DNA from: Bacillota bacterium
GTDB lineage: Bacteria; Bacillota; Sulfobacillia; JAMCWA01
Length of the DNA stretch: 64,000 bases
NCBI GenBank assembly: GCA_023475165.1
Contig: JAMCWA010000112.1
Location: 5,456-69,455, forward strand
Direction of reading: 5' to 3'
Shown here: positions 56,895 to 64,000 of the stretch, piece after piece
Position numbering within the stretch: the first letter of the stretch is position 1
Layout of the letters: each line of letters starts with the position of its first letter
Program-made: the position numbers and the translations under genes
The notes under the pieces: generated by a model
Database searches by the model: none
Told to the model about the DNA's origin: nothing
The model's input: only the letters and a program-made list of their open reading frames with translations

Positions 56895-57403
56895 GCAGAC
56901 CCTTAGGTGTACGCGAGGACGGCGTCAGCCCCACTGTAGCGGGCTCCTTGAGCAGTCGCTCCCGACACGCTGAAACCGGTCCCAGATGAAGATAGTGCGG
57001 CGGTTGAGATGCCCTCGTTCTGGGGTGGCGTCGAAAATAATCAAGTCCCCGGACGAGAAGGCCACCACGTTGATTGGCTGAACCCGGCGCTGGCGAAAGT
57101 TTCGTTGGCGCCGGGTTTCGCTAACTGTAGGGTATGCTCAGCCTAAATAACTTCAACAAGGGTTACCTGTATCTTCTACTGGCCTTTTTTGGGCCGCGAC
57201 GGACTCTTGACCGGCCGAGCCACATTTATAGGTAATTAGTACAAAAGAGCAAATCTTGGGTTTTAGCCGTCATTGTCATATGGTAGAGGGTTAGGGTAAC
57301 TGACCGGCGGTTAGCTCGCCTCGCCATCATCGAAGTCCCGTGGCGAGTCCAAACGTTCGGCTGAGCTGGTAAACTCTCACTTGTCAAGGGGGGATGAAGT
57401 GGA
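56895..57403. other. Gene-free stretch with a long hairpin
   Basis: The region has an 18-bp near-perfect inverted repeat (57081-57098 and 57100-57117) with outer arms AACCCGGCGC / GCGCCGGGTT. On the minus strand a 69-codon frame without start (about 57140 down to 56932) encodes INVVAFSSGDLIIFDATPE and TIFIWDRFQ, which looks like a coding remnant that I cannot assign. No terminator T run follows the hairpin. Confidence 0.4.
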
Positions 57404-57523
57404 TTGTTCAAGGTGGACCCAACGAGTAAGATTCCTCTTTACCTGCAGTTGAAGGAGAATATTCGTCATCTGGTCACCAGCGGCGTCTTAGCTCCCGGCG
57501 CGCGGTTGCCGGAGGGCCGATGA
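57404..57523 (+). pseudogene. gntR-family regulator, N-terminal fragment
   Basis: TTG 57404 behind AAGGGGGGATG starts a 39-residue peptide with IPLYLQLKENIRHLVTSGVL and APGARLPEG, the beginning of a GntR winged helix. The frame stops at 57523, before the recognition helix. The remainder is absent. Another deletion remnant. Confidence 0.75.
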
Positions 57524-57601
57524 ACCGAGCCAAGAGACCTGCCAGTCAGGAGAAGCTCTCCGACGGTGAAAGGGGATTTAGCAAACTGGGGATGATGGTA
57601 A

Positions 57602-57638
57602 AGTCCTCAGCCCAAAGAGGCTGAGGACTTTTCGTTTT
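57602..57638 (+). terminator. Intrinsic terminator
   Basis: AGTCCTCAGCC (57602-57612) and GGCTGAGGACT (57619-57629) form a perfect 11-bp stem with loop CAAAGA, followed by TTTTCGTTTT. Strong on the plus strand, after the gntR remnant. Confidence 0.85.
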
Positions 57639-57878
57639 CTCCCCGCCCTCCGCTGGCGGGACTGGTGCTCTCCCTTCCCTCTGCCGCCGGCAGATTTGGC
57701 TGGAAGCACTTTCCTCTTTTGGAGGGTGGTTCGATGTCACGCCAACCTGGTTCTCCCCCTCCATCTGCCTGCGGCAGCTGGTTCGTGGCGGTGGGGCCTC
57801 GATTCGTGCCCTTTTTGCCCTGGGCGTTGACCATGGTGGGACTACCGGTGAGGCTGGTGAGGGTAAGAAGGAGGAAAA

Positions 57879-58139
57879 ATGATGTCGTTGCTGGAAGAAG
57901 TAAGAGGTGCGATCCAACCGCCGGACGGCGAGGCCATGGCCAAAGCCAGGGAACGCTTGGATATCCTCGCCAAACCCCGGGGGAGCCTGGGGGTCCTGGA
58001 GGAAATCGCGGTGGCCTTAGCCGGTATAGATATTGATGTGGGAAGATTGGTCGGCGCGGAGATTCCCAGGGCAAGGGTCATCCCCGGCGAAGGGGTGAGA
58101 GGAGGCTTCAGGCCGAGAAGATTTCATGCCGGCGAGTGA
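57879..58139 (+). pseudogene. cobT: cobT N-terminal fragment
   Basis: ATG 57879 (with GAAGGAGG before it) begins [20 protein letters not shown], then [20 protein letters not shown] and AVALAGI, the start of nicotinate-nucleotide-dimethylbenzimidazole phosphoribosyltransferase. About 50 of 350 residues are kept; after GIDIDVG the sequence no longer follows the family and the frame ends at 58139. It is joined to the Fe-S fragment that follows. I see no cobalamin riboswitch upstream. Confidence 0.8.
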
Positions 58140-58407
58140 TTATTGGCTCAAGGATTTAATCAACGATACCCACCGGCAGCAAAAGGAAATTCCTGTGTTA
58201 TTCACCAAGAAGGAAAGGCCCACAGCCCTGCAAATATACAAATGGCTGCCCGGGACCAACTGCCGCCAGTGCGGCCAGTTGACCTGCCTGGCTTTTACCG
58301 CCAGGTTGCTGAGCGGTGAAAACTCCCTGGCGGATTGCCCGCCCCTGGCGGAGGAGGCAAATAGTGAGCGCTTCAACGCCTTGCAGGGGTTGCTGGGGGA
58401 TTGTTAA
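58126..58407 (+). CDS. 4Fe-4S domain protein related to the corrinoid Fe-S protein N-terminus
   Basis: 93 residues from ATG 58126, which has no good ribosome site. [20 protein letters not shown] and [21 protein letters not shown] form the four-cysteine [4Fe-4S] motif (PF04060 type) known from the gamma subunit of the corrinoid iron-sulfur protein and related proteins. The N-terminal part ([19 protein letters not shown]) is in frame with codons upstream of the ATG, so this is probably the C-terminal end of a longer protein whose front was lost when cobT was truncated. It may still be made through coupling to the cobT fragment. Confidence 0.6.
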   Translation: MPASDYWLKDLINDTHRQQKEIPVLFTKKERPTALQIYKWLPGTNCRQCGQLTCLAFTARLLSGENSLADCPPLAEEANSERFNALQGLLGDC

Positions 58408-58455
58408 TTCTCCCTGAAAACTGACCCACCCTGGAAAAGAGTAAGTACCCCCAAA

Positions 58456-58578
58456 GCCGCTACCGTCGACCGGTCCTTAGGCGCAAAGCTAGACTCATTG
58501 GCCAGACTAGACCTCTTGATCTGTGATGAATTGGGTTATCTGCCCATGGACTCCCAGAAGGCAAAGAATTTTCTCCAC
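58456..58578 (+). mobile_element. IS21-type istB remnant
   Basis: A reading frame without start encodes AKLDSLARLDLLICDELGYL and PMDSQKA, the Walker B region of the IS21 helper ATPase IstB. Neither IstA nor terminal repeats are present. The rest of the gap 58408-58976 contains an 11-bp GC inverted repeat (CGGCCGCCAGG / CCTGGCGGCCG near 58614-58641) and no gene. Confidence 0.7.
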
Positions 58579-58896
58579 CACCAGCGGCCGAAGATGGTTG
58601 ACGAGGTAGTTTCGGCCGCCAGGTCAGGGCCTGGCGGCCGAATAATCTGAGACAGGTTGGTTCCCTGGATGCCCACCGCATCCGATACCGCGACCACTAT
58701 CCTATTTTTTCCATAGTACTTCACCACGTTGCCAGGCTGTACATCCGCCAGTCACCTTCGAGCCGTTCAGGCCTTCTCTAAGCAAAAGAAACGGCCTCGG
58801 AGTCAAACGACTGCAAAAAAGATAGCGTCGTCAGCGCAATTGTGCTGTTTTTGACCTCCGCAGGGAAATGGGCGCAAGCCGGGGTTTACATCATGA

Positions 58897-58938
58897 GGGT
58901 GGCGCCCTCACTAAAGTGGAGGCGTCACCCTTCTTTTC
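58897..58938 (+). terminator. Candidate terminator
   Basis: GGGTGGCGCC (58897-58906) and GGCGTCACCC (58921-58930) form a 10-bp stem with one mismatch, followed by TTCTTTTC on the plus strand. Confidence 0.5.
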
Positions 58939-58976
58939 GCTTGACCCAAGCCCAGGCCCAAAGGAGGCGGGGCAGT

Positions 58977-60962
58977 TTATTTATGGTGCTCTCGCTTTTC
59001 CTTGCCCTTGGAAATGACGTGCAGCACGTCATTCCCGACAAAGCCCCGGCCATCGCTGAGCTGTCCACTAACCTTCACCGTGATCTCTCCAGTCTTGCCC
59101 CCTAGCGCCTCGATGAATGCCTGTCGGTTAAATTTCACCATCAGGTCTTCCGTTTCATCATCGTCGTAATCACTGAAACACGTCGGACTGATTTGGGTGG
59201 TAAGGCTGGTCCCATTGACTTCCATCTTTACCGAGGAGACATCAATGAGGCGAACGTCGTACCTAGCCGGAAATTCTATATGCGCCGTTATGGTGTTTTT
59301 GTCGCTCTGGCTGGCCACATTCAGGGTCTCGGGTTCAACCTCTACTTCGGCAGCAATCAGGACGGTGAAGGTCACCGAGTTCACCCTTTGGTTTCCGGCT
59401 TTATCCTCGGCCATTACCGCCAAGCTATGGCTGCCCGCCAGGGCCGAGAGGTTGATAACCTGCCCGTTGTTAACCGGGATGCCGTCCAGAGCAGCGGAAA
59501 CGGTATCGATCCCGGACAGGCCATCGATGGCGCTATAGCTTACGGTAAGGAGATCGGAGGTCAGGTAAGGGCCGGTGGTCGGTGAAGCGATGGAAATGTC
59601 GGGAGGCGTCTTATCTGCATTCAAGGTGACCGCTGCCGACGCGGTGTTGCCCGCCTGATCCGTTGCCGTGCCGCTGACCAGCTGTCCGGCGCCCTCGGCG
59701 CTTACGGTGATATCAGGAGTCACGGAGGCCAGCCCCGAAATGGCATCGGCGGCCGCAAAATGAACTACCACGTCGGTGCGGTACCAGCCGTTGGCATTGG
59801 GCGACGTGGTGGGCACGGCGGTTATTTCCGGAGGCGTCTTATCGATCTTGATGGTTTGAGTTTTGGCCGTCTCCACGTTACCCGCCTTGTCCGCCGATCG
59901 ATAAAAGATGGTCGTGCTACCTTCGGAGGCCAGGGTGAACGGCGCGGTATAAAGGGCCCACGTCGTACCGTCAAAGCTGTACTCGGTCCGGGCTACCCCT
60001 GTACCCCCGGCGTTGTCAGAAGCGGATAACGTGACCTGGACGTCGGACGTATACCAGCCATTCAGACCGGGGGTACCACCGAGGAGGGCCTCGGTGGTAG
60101 GAGGGGTTTTATCGAGGGGAATGAAAAGAACGCTACCTGGCGCACCGTCCTCGCCTTTGCCTCTCCAAGCCCCTTGCCATAATGATAGACCTCCTCTACC
60201 TCCATTGGCAGCGATTGTTCCGGAATTTTCGAGCAACCCGTAGAGAATGGTAATTCTCCCGCCGCCGCCACCGCCTCCGCCACCATATCCCAGGCCGCCG
60301 TCTCCCCCGTTAGCTGTGACCGAACCGGAGAGGACGATCCGATCAGCGGTAAGGGTAATACCACCCCCAGATCCACCGCCCCCTCCTGTCATATAGGTAC
60401 CACCATTGGCGCCGTTGGCCTGTATCTTTCCAGCCACCTGTATTAGACTGGCCCTGACGATCACCCTGCCACCACCGAACCCTCTTGGGCCGCCGCTGCC
60501 CGGCTTCGGTCCGTATCGACCGTCCGCTCCCGCGCTCCCGATCAAAGCCCCACCGTTAGCTGGATCCCCATAAGAAGCCCCGCCCGGACCACCGCTTCTT
60601 CCCCAGGCGTCACCTTGCCCACCATTCCCCCCATAGCCTCCGCCACCACCGCCGGCACACCAATCGCTAACCAATGGAGCATCTCCCGGCCCGCCGCAAT
60701 AAGGATAAGCGATTACAGCAGAAGTAGAATCGACCAAAAAGGTGTTGGTTACGGTCAATGCCAAGTACCAGGGCCAGCCGACGATGATCTTGCCGCCGTT
60801 CTTGACTATTACGTTGTCATAGGTATGGGAGCAGGACAGGGTGATTTGAATTCCATCAACCACGAGATCGCCGGCAGCAGCCTCGACCGTCAAAAGACCT
60901 GGCCAACTCCCCACGATAAGGGCGAGAACCAGAATAAACCTCAAAAGGACTTGGAAATACAT
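58977..60962 (-). CDS. Secreted glycine-rich surface protein with Ig-like repeats
   Basis: 661 residues. Signal peptide FILVLALIVGSWPGLLTVEA. Residues 30-280 form a glycine-rich region with short strands (GGGGYGGNGGQGD, GGGGSGGGITLTAD, GGGGGGRITILYG) like a beta-helical or adhesive passenger. From residue 290 there are two OmpL47/Big-type repeats (DKTPPTTEALL--TPGLNGW and DKTPPEITAVPTTSPNANGW) with GVARTEYSFDGTTWALYTAP, then a third DKTPPDISIASPTTG, and a C-terminal beta domain. ATG 60962 after GAAAGGAGAG. There is no SLH or LPXTG anchor. A cell-surface or extracellular matrix role is likely. Confidence 0.8.
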   Translation of the reverse strand: MYFQVLLRFILVLALIVGSWPGLLTVEAAAGDLVVDGIQITLSCSHTYDNVIVKNGGKIIVGWPWYLALTVTNTFLVDSTSAVIAYPYCGGPGDAPLVSDWCAGGGGGGYGGNGGQGDAWGRSGGPGGASYGDPANGGALIGSAGADGRYGPKPGSGGPRGFGGGRVIVRASLIQVAGKIQANGANGGTYMTGGGGGSGGGITLTADRIVLSGSVTANGGDGGLGYGGGGGGGGGRITILYGLLENSGTIAANGGRGGLSLWQGAWRGKGEDGAPGSVLFIPLDKTPPTTEALLGGTPGLNGWYTSDVQVTLSASDNAGGTGVARTEYSFDGTTWALYTAPFTLASEGSTTIFYRSADKAGNVETAKTQTIKIDKTPPEITAVPTTSPNANGWYRTDVVVHFAAADAISGLASVTPDITVSAEGAGQLVSGTATDQAGNTASAAVTLNADKTPPDISIASPTTGPYLTSDLLTVSYSAIDGLSGIDTVSAALDGIPVNNGQVINLSALAGSHSLAVMAEDKAGNQRVNSVTFTVLIAAEVEVEPETLNVASQSDKNTITAHIEFPARYDVRLIDVSSVKMEVNGTSLTTQISPTCFSDYDDDETEDLMVKFNRQAFIEALGGKTGEITVKVSGQLSDGRGFVGNDVLHVISKGKEKREHHK

Positions 60963-61419
60963 GGGCAGGTCTCTCCTTTCATAGGGCTAACCATTTTCCT
61001 CCTTGCCAAAGTCGTGATGTTCACAAGATGCTAACAAAAGCTCAGCAACCACCTTGTCGAAGTATAAGGCGTATCCCCCCTTTCCTAGTGCCAATCTTTT
61101 CTCACTGCAGGCAACAGATCACCCTGGTCACCCACTGGCTATGACTGCTCCTGGTTCCTCGTCGCCCACCACGTTACGGGAGAGTGATAGGTAGTCTGCT
61201 TAGGAGTTGGCTACTGATTTCGATATACTTTAGTCGCCCACGAGCTTACGGCAGAGTATGGATAGCGCACAACGCTTTCCCTCTTCCGCCCCTCCAGTCC
61301 AGCCGCGTCTCGTCACGGATAGGGTAGCCGGGCCAACCAGCCTGGTTGCCGCCGCCGTGGAAAGCGCTTGGGGAACCCGGCCACGTCTTCATCCTCCTCA
61401 CCCCGCCACGATCAATAGT
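60963..61419. other. Gap with a short direct repeat
   Basis: No gene seen. 61161-61185 and 61233-61257 match at 21 of 25 positions (GTCGCCCAC start, AGAGT end), 72 bases apart. This region is downstream of the S-layer gene and upstream of the glycine-rich gene. Confidence 0.4.
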
Positions 61420-62001
61420 TCACTTACTAACATCCACATTCCCCATCTTCACCAGAAGCCGGAGTATCACCGTCGCCGCTTCCGCCCGGGTAACGTAATG
61501 GCCGGGACGTAAGGTTTTATCCGGATACCCGCCAAGGATGCCTTCGGTCACAACCAGGCCGATAGCCTCCCTCGCCCAGGACGGGATATCGCCGGCGTCG
61601 GAAAAGAGAAGCGGTGCCTCGGGTACTGGCCCGAGCTTTTTCTCGACCACCCGAGCTACCAGCACCGCTAACTCCGCCCGGGTGACCGGCCGTTCTGCCC
61701 CAAAGCTAAGACCGCCGCCGGGCTGCGGGTAGCCCTTTAACAGGCCTTCCTTTACCGCCGCGGCCACGGCTCCTTTGGCCCAAACTGGAATCCCGGCGTT
61801 ATCCTCAAAGACTAGTTCATCTTCATCTCCAGAAGCAAGTTTCAGGGCCCGCGCCAGCAGGCAAGCCATCTCCGCCCGTGTCACGCGCTCTTCCGGCCTA
61901 AAGGTACCATCGGGATAACCGTGCACCACTTGCATCGCGGCGAGCTTGGTAACCGCCTCTACCGCCCAGTGTTTGTCAATATCCGTAAAAAGCGGGGGGG
62001 G
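61420..62001 (-). CDS. SLH anchor part of the S-layer protein, out of frame with the body
   Basis: Three S-layer homology domains that bind secondary cell-wall polymer: FTDIDKHWAVEAVTKLAAMQ, then FRPEERVTRAEMACLLARAL, KGYPQPGGG with RPVTRAELAVLVARV, and LGGYPDKTLRPGHYVTRAEA. No start codon or ribosome site exists where the SLH similarity begins. Just before it is a run of eight C (61994-62001 on the coding strand). Removing one C would fuse this frame to the upstream body (QPAPPLFTDIDKHWA). It is thus the C-terminal end of the large gene to the right, separated by a +1 change. Confidence 0.85.
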   Translation of the reverse strand, partial: PPPLFTDIDKHWAVEAVTKLAAMQVVHGYPDGTFRPEERVTRAEMACLLARALKLASGDEDELVFEDNAGIPVWAKGAVAAAVKEGLLKGYPQPGGGLSFGAERPVTRAELAVLVARVVEKKLGPVPEAPLLFSDAGDIPSWAREAIGLVVTEGILGGYPDKTLRPGHYVTRAEAATVILRLLVKMGNVDVSK

Positions 62002-64000
62002 CTGGCTGAGGCGGCACGCTTTCCGGTGCCTCCGGCGGGGTGGTCCCACTGGCTGAAGTATCGCTGCTGGCCGGGGCGGTACGGGTCGTAAAAGTCAAGG
62101 TGTAGGCTTGAGCCAAGACGTTCCCCGCCATATCCTGAACAGCTCCGTCTGGTACCGTTACCGTATAGGCGGTTCCGTAAGACAGCCGGGTGAGCGGCTG
62201 GAGCGTCAGCGTACTGCCACTGAGGCTTGCCGTAAATGGCACAGCGTTTCCGTGCTGATCTTTAATCGCCATACCGCCGTAATTGGGGCCTTCTCGTACT
62301 TCTTCGTTGAAACGGACCGTAACGGTTTTCTCGACCGGGATGCCCGCTGCTCCCGCGGCCGGATCGCCCCCGCTCACCATTGGCGGCACGTTTACCTTAA
62401 CTTGAGCCTGCCCCGAAAGGGTAGCCCCTTCCCTGTCCTCGGCTCGTACCGCAAACCGGTAGGTACCGTCAGCCACCAGGCGTTCCAAAGCATCTCGCCC
62501 GTTCCAGTAAACAGTGACTTTACCAGCCGTACGCGGCTCCCCGGCTACCAGCGAAGCGATGGCACCTCCGGAGAGGTCCTCCACATCCACCCAAACCAGC
62601 GCCTCCCGGGTGATTTCGAACTCCAAACGAGCCGGAGTTGTAGACCCGGGCGCGGCTCCGGCGGTTACGGTATCGGGGGAGCAAGCCAGGTTGCTCAGGG
62701 TGAACGGTGTTTCTCCCTGGGTCAGGTTGCCGTACTCATTACTGGTAAGCGCGATCGTCTCCATCCCGCCGGCAACCGCCGTCCCCTCCCGGTAAACCTC
62801 GCTGATGACCGTCCCGTCCGCCTCAGTGGTAGCGACGACAATCTTATAAGGTGCCTCGCCTTCCCGAACGGTGCTGTAAACGTCAACCTGGTACTGACCC
62901 GGAAGCGGGTTGGTTATCCTGATCTCCTGCGGCTCGGCCTCAGGACCGTTATAGGTAGCACCGGGCATCTCGCTCAGCAGGTTGCCGTACTGGTCGCAGC
63001 CGGCACGGCGCCCCAGGGGATCGGTAACCACAACGGTCACCGGTGAGTAGGCGTTTACCACCAGGGTACCCACAGCCAGGTTTTGTTTGGTCAGCTTCCC
63101 CGCCAGCGCGAAGTAATCGCGGGAAGAGGAAGCCAGCCCAGGTACAGCAGCTTTGGCTTCAGCCAGGAGCGCTGCGGACTCCTGCCGGTAAGTCGCCTCG
63201 TACTGGGCGTGTTGCCCCAAGCTGGGATAATTCTTGAACAGGCTTGACAAGGTGGCGACCGAACCGTAGAACCTTGAGGCAGCAAACAGGTTCAGTTTTG
63301 CGGCCACCGCCGCATCAGTTACCTTCCGGAAATCCACCTTTCCGGGCTCAGGGCTGGCTACTGCACCGAAGTGCCGGGCCGCCGGCCGGGCACCGCCTTC
63401 GGCCGCGGCCTCGTGGCTCGCCTGGTGGTTACAGACATAAGCCTCTTCCCAGCCGGTGAACTCGGCGATAAAGTACCCGATGTCCAGCCCCATCGTGGCC
63501 GCGCCCAGGATGGGATTTATCTTAAAGAGGACATCTTTAAGGTAATCCCGGACTTCTTCTTCCACCTTCTTGGCAAAATACTCGCCGATCTTCCGGTCGA
63601 TGAGGTCATAAGCCGCCTGAGGGTCGAAATCCACCAGGCTATTAATGGCCGTCCTCAAGGTTCCATCGGTAACGTACGGCTGGATCCGCAGCAGGTTATC
63701 CCGGTATTCCGCCACCGCGGCAGCTTGCCAATAGGCCAGGAAAATCGTCTCCATCATCTCTTTGGTGAGTTGGGTGGCTTCGTCCACGTAGGAAAGCCCT
63801 TTCACCACTTTACCGCATACGCTCGCCGCCCGCGAACTCGATTGCGCCAGGACCTTCCAATCCGTGAGCTTTTCTCGGACATCCGCAACCGTCTTGGCGC
63901 CGCCCAAGGCCTTGGAATAGAAGCTGAGGGCACTGTCCAATTCGTCTGAAAGCAGGGTCGGGCTATCACCACCCGCCAGGGCGCTAGCAATGACCGCCTT
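61976..64000 (-). CDS. S-layer-type surface protein, body (partial, runs off the right edge)
   Basis: The frame is open to the window edge, so the true start lies beyond 64000. The N-terminal part seen is helical (YVDEATQLTKEMMETIFLAY, AAVAEYRDNLLRIQPYV). A FlgD-Ig-like domain follows (EDLSGGAIASLVAG, VTVYWNGRDALERLVADGTY, RFAVRAEDREGATLSGQAQV) and then a Big_5 domain (VEKTVTVRFNEEVREGPNYG, LSYGTAYTVTVPDGAVQDM, AGNVLAQAYTLTFTTR). A Pro/Ser-rich linker leads to the C8 tract, after which this frame ends at once. Without the shift it would carry no wall anchor and might be released. Confidence 0.85.
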   Translation of the reverse strand, partial: KAVIASALAGGDSPTLLSDELDSALSFYSKALGGAKTVADVREKLTDWKVLAQSSSRAASVCGKVVKGLSYVDEATQLTKEMMETIFLAYWQAAAVAEYRDNLLRIQPYVTDGTLRTAINSLVDFDPQAAYDLIDRKIGEYFAKKVEEEVRDYLKDVLFKINPILGAATMGLDIGYFIAEFTGWEEAYVCNHQASHEAAAEGGARPAARHFGAVASPEPGKVDFRKVTDAAVAAKLNLFAASRFYGSVATLSSLFKNYPSLGQHAQYEATYRQESAALLAEAKAAVPGLASSSRDYFALAGKLTKQNLAVGTLVVNAYSPVTVVVTDPLGRRAGCDQYGNLLSEMPGATYNGPEAEPQEIRITNPLPGQYQVDVYSTVREGEAPYKIVVATTEADGTVISEVYREGTAVAGGMETIALTSNEYGNLTQGETPFTLSNLACSPDTVTAGAAPGSTTPARLEFEITREALVWVDVEDLSGGAIASLVAGEPRTAGKVTVYWNGRDALERLVADGTYRFAVRAEDREGATLSGQAQVKVNVPPMVSGGDPAAGAAGIPVEKTVTVRFNEEVREGPNYGGMAIKDQHGNAVPFTASLSGSTLTLQPLTRLSYGTAYTVTVPDGAVQDMAGNVLAQAYTLTFTTRTAPASSDTSASGTTPPEAPESVPPQPAPPAFYGY

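Noticed and set aside
57630-57878. Possible cobalamin riboswitch upstream of the cobT fragment
   Set aside because: No B12-box-like sequence is visible; the region shows only short GC hairpins around CTGCC/GGCAG.
58536-58727. 63-codon minus-strand frame with YYGKNRIVVAVSDAVGIQG
   Set aside because: Looks partly coding but has no start site or family; probably another scrap near the istB remnant.

Overview
The window looks like chromosomal DNA of an anaerobic, probably thermophilic Gram-positive bacterium of the Moorella / Peptococcaceae type. This is an inference from strong AGGAGG ribosome sites with frequent GTG and TTG starts, GC-rich coding, S-layer (SLH) proteins, glycyl-radical and radical-SAM enzymes, a sodium-pump decarboxylase subunit, a sigma-54 activator and typical sigma-A promoters. 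I saw no rRNA, tRNA, CRISPR array, prophage or intact insertion sequence.

Layout. 0.2-6.5 kb (+): an operon for salvage of 5'-methylthioadenosine / 5'-deoxyadenosine (deaminase, AlkP-superfamily hydrolase, nucleoside phosphorylase, class II aldolase, sugar-1-phosphate isomerase), the gene set of a DHAP shunt. 6.5-13.5 kb (-): ferritin-like protein, then nucleotide-sugar genes galU, manC and rfbD-B-C-A. 13.8-17.8 kb: acetamidase, galE, Hsp20 and an M20 amidohydrolase. 18-25 kb: a small protein behind a consensus promoter, a pdxA fragment, then an uncharacterised four-gene cluster (membrane protein, atypical radical SAM/SPASM protein, coiled-coil protein with an N-terminal DFITNSSS motif, 318-aa protein), met tail to tail by a membrane-bound LuxR regulator. 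25.7-29.8 kb (-): peptide-type ABC permeases and binding protein. 30.2-37.0 kb (-): a CoA-thioester operon (CaiB transferase, leuC/leuD deletion scar, HMG-CoA-lyase-like enzyme, small membrane protein, sodium/solute symporter) behind a textbook sigma-54 promoter and a PrpR-like activator. 37-44 kb: SLH remnant, HEAT protein, SdpI-like protein, hendecad-repeat protein, DUF819 transporter with PLP decarboxylase, and an FAD oxidoreductase. 44.3-46.0 kb (+): RNA leader, sodium-pump beta subunit and a 35-aa gamma-like subunit. 46.5-54.3 kb: glycyl radical enzyme fused to an SCP2-like domain, its activase, two TetR regulators, a doubly deleted saccharopine-dehydrogenase-like pseudogene and a free SCP2-like protein. 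54.5-64 kb: secreted beta-propeller protein, gene remnants (gntR, cobT, istB), a glycine-rich surface protein, and an S-layer protein whose SLH anchor is out of frame at a C8 tract.

Three themes stand out. First, two candidate systems without a known function: the TNSSS/radical-SAM cluster and the SCP2-glycyl-radical locus. Second, genome decay by internal deletion: several loci retain only the ends of genes joined together. Third, four otherwise ordinary proteins carry hydrophilic low-complexity inserts, and several families of short intergenic repeats sit upstream of genes.
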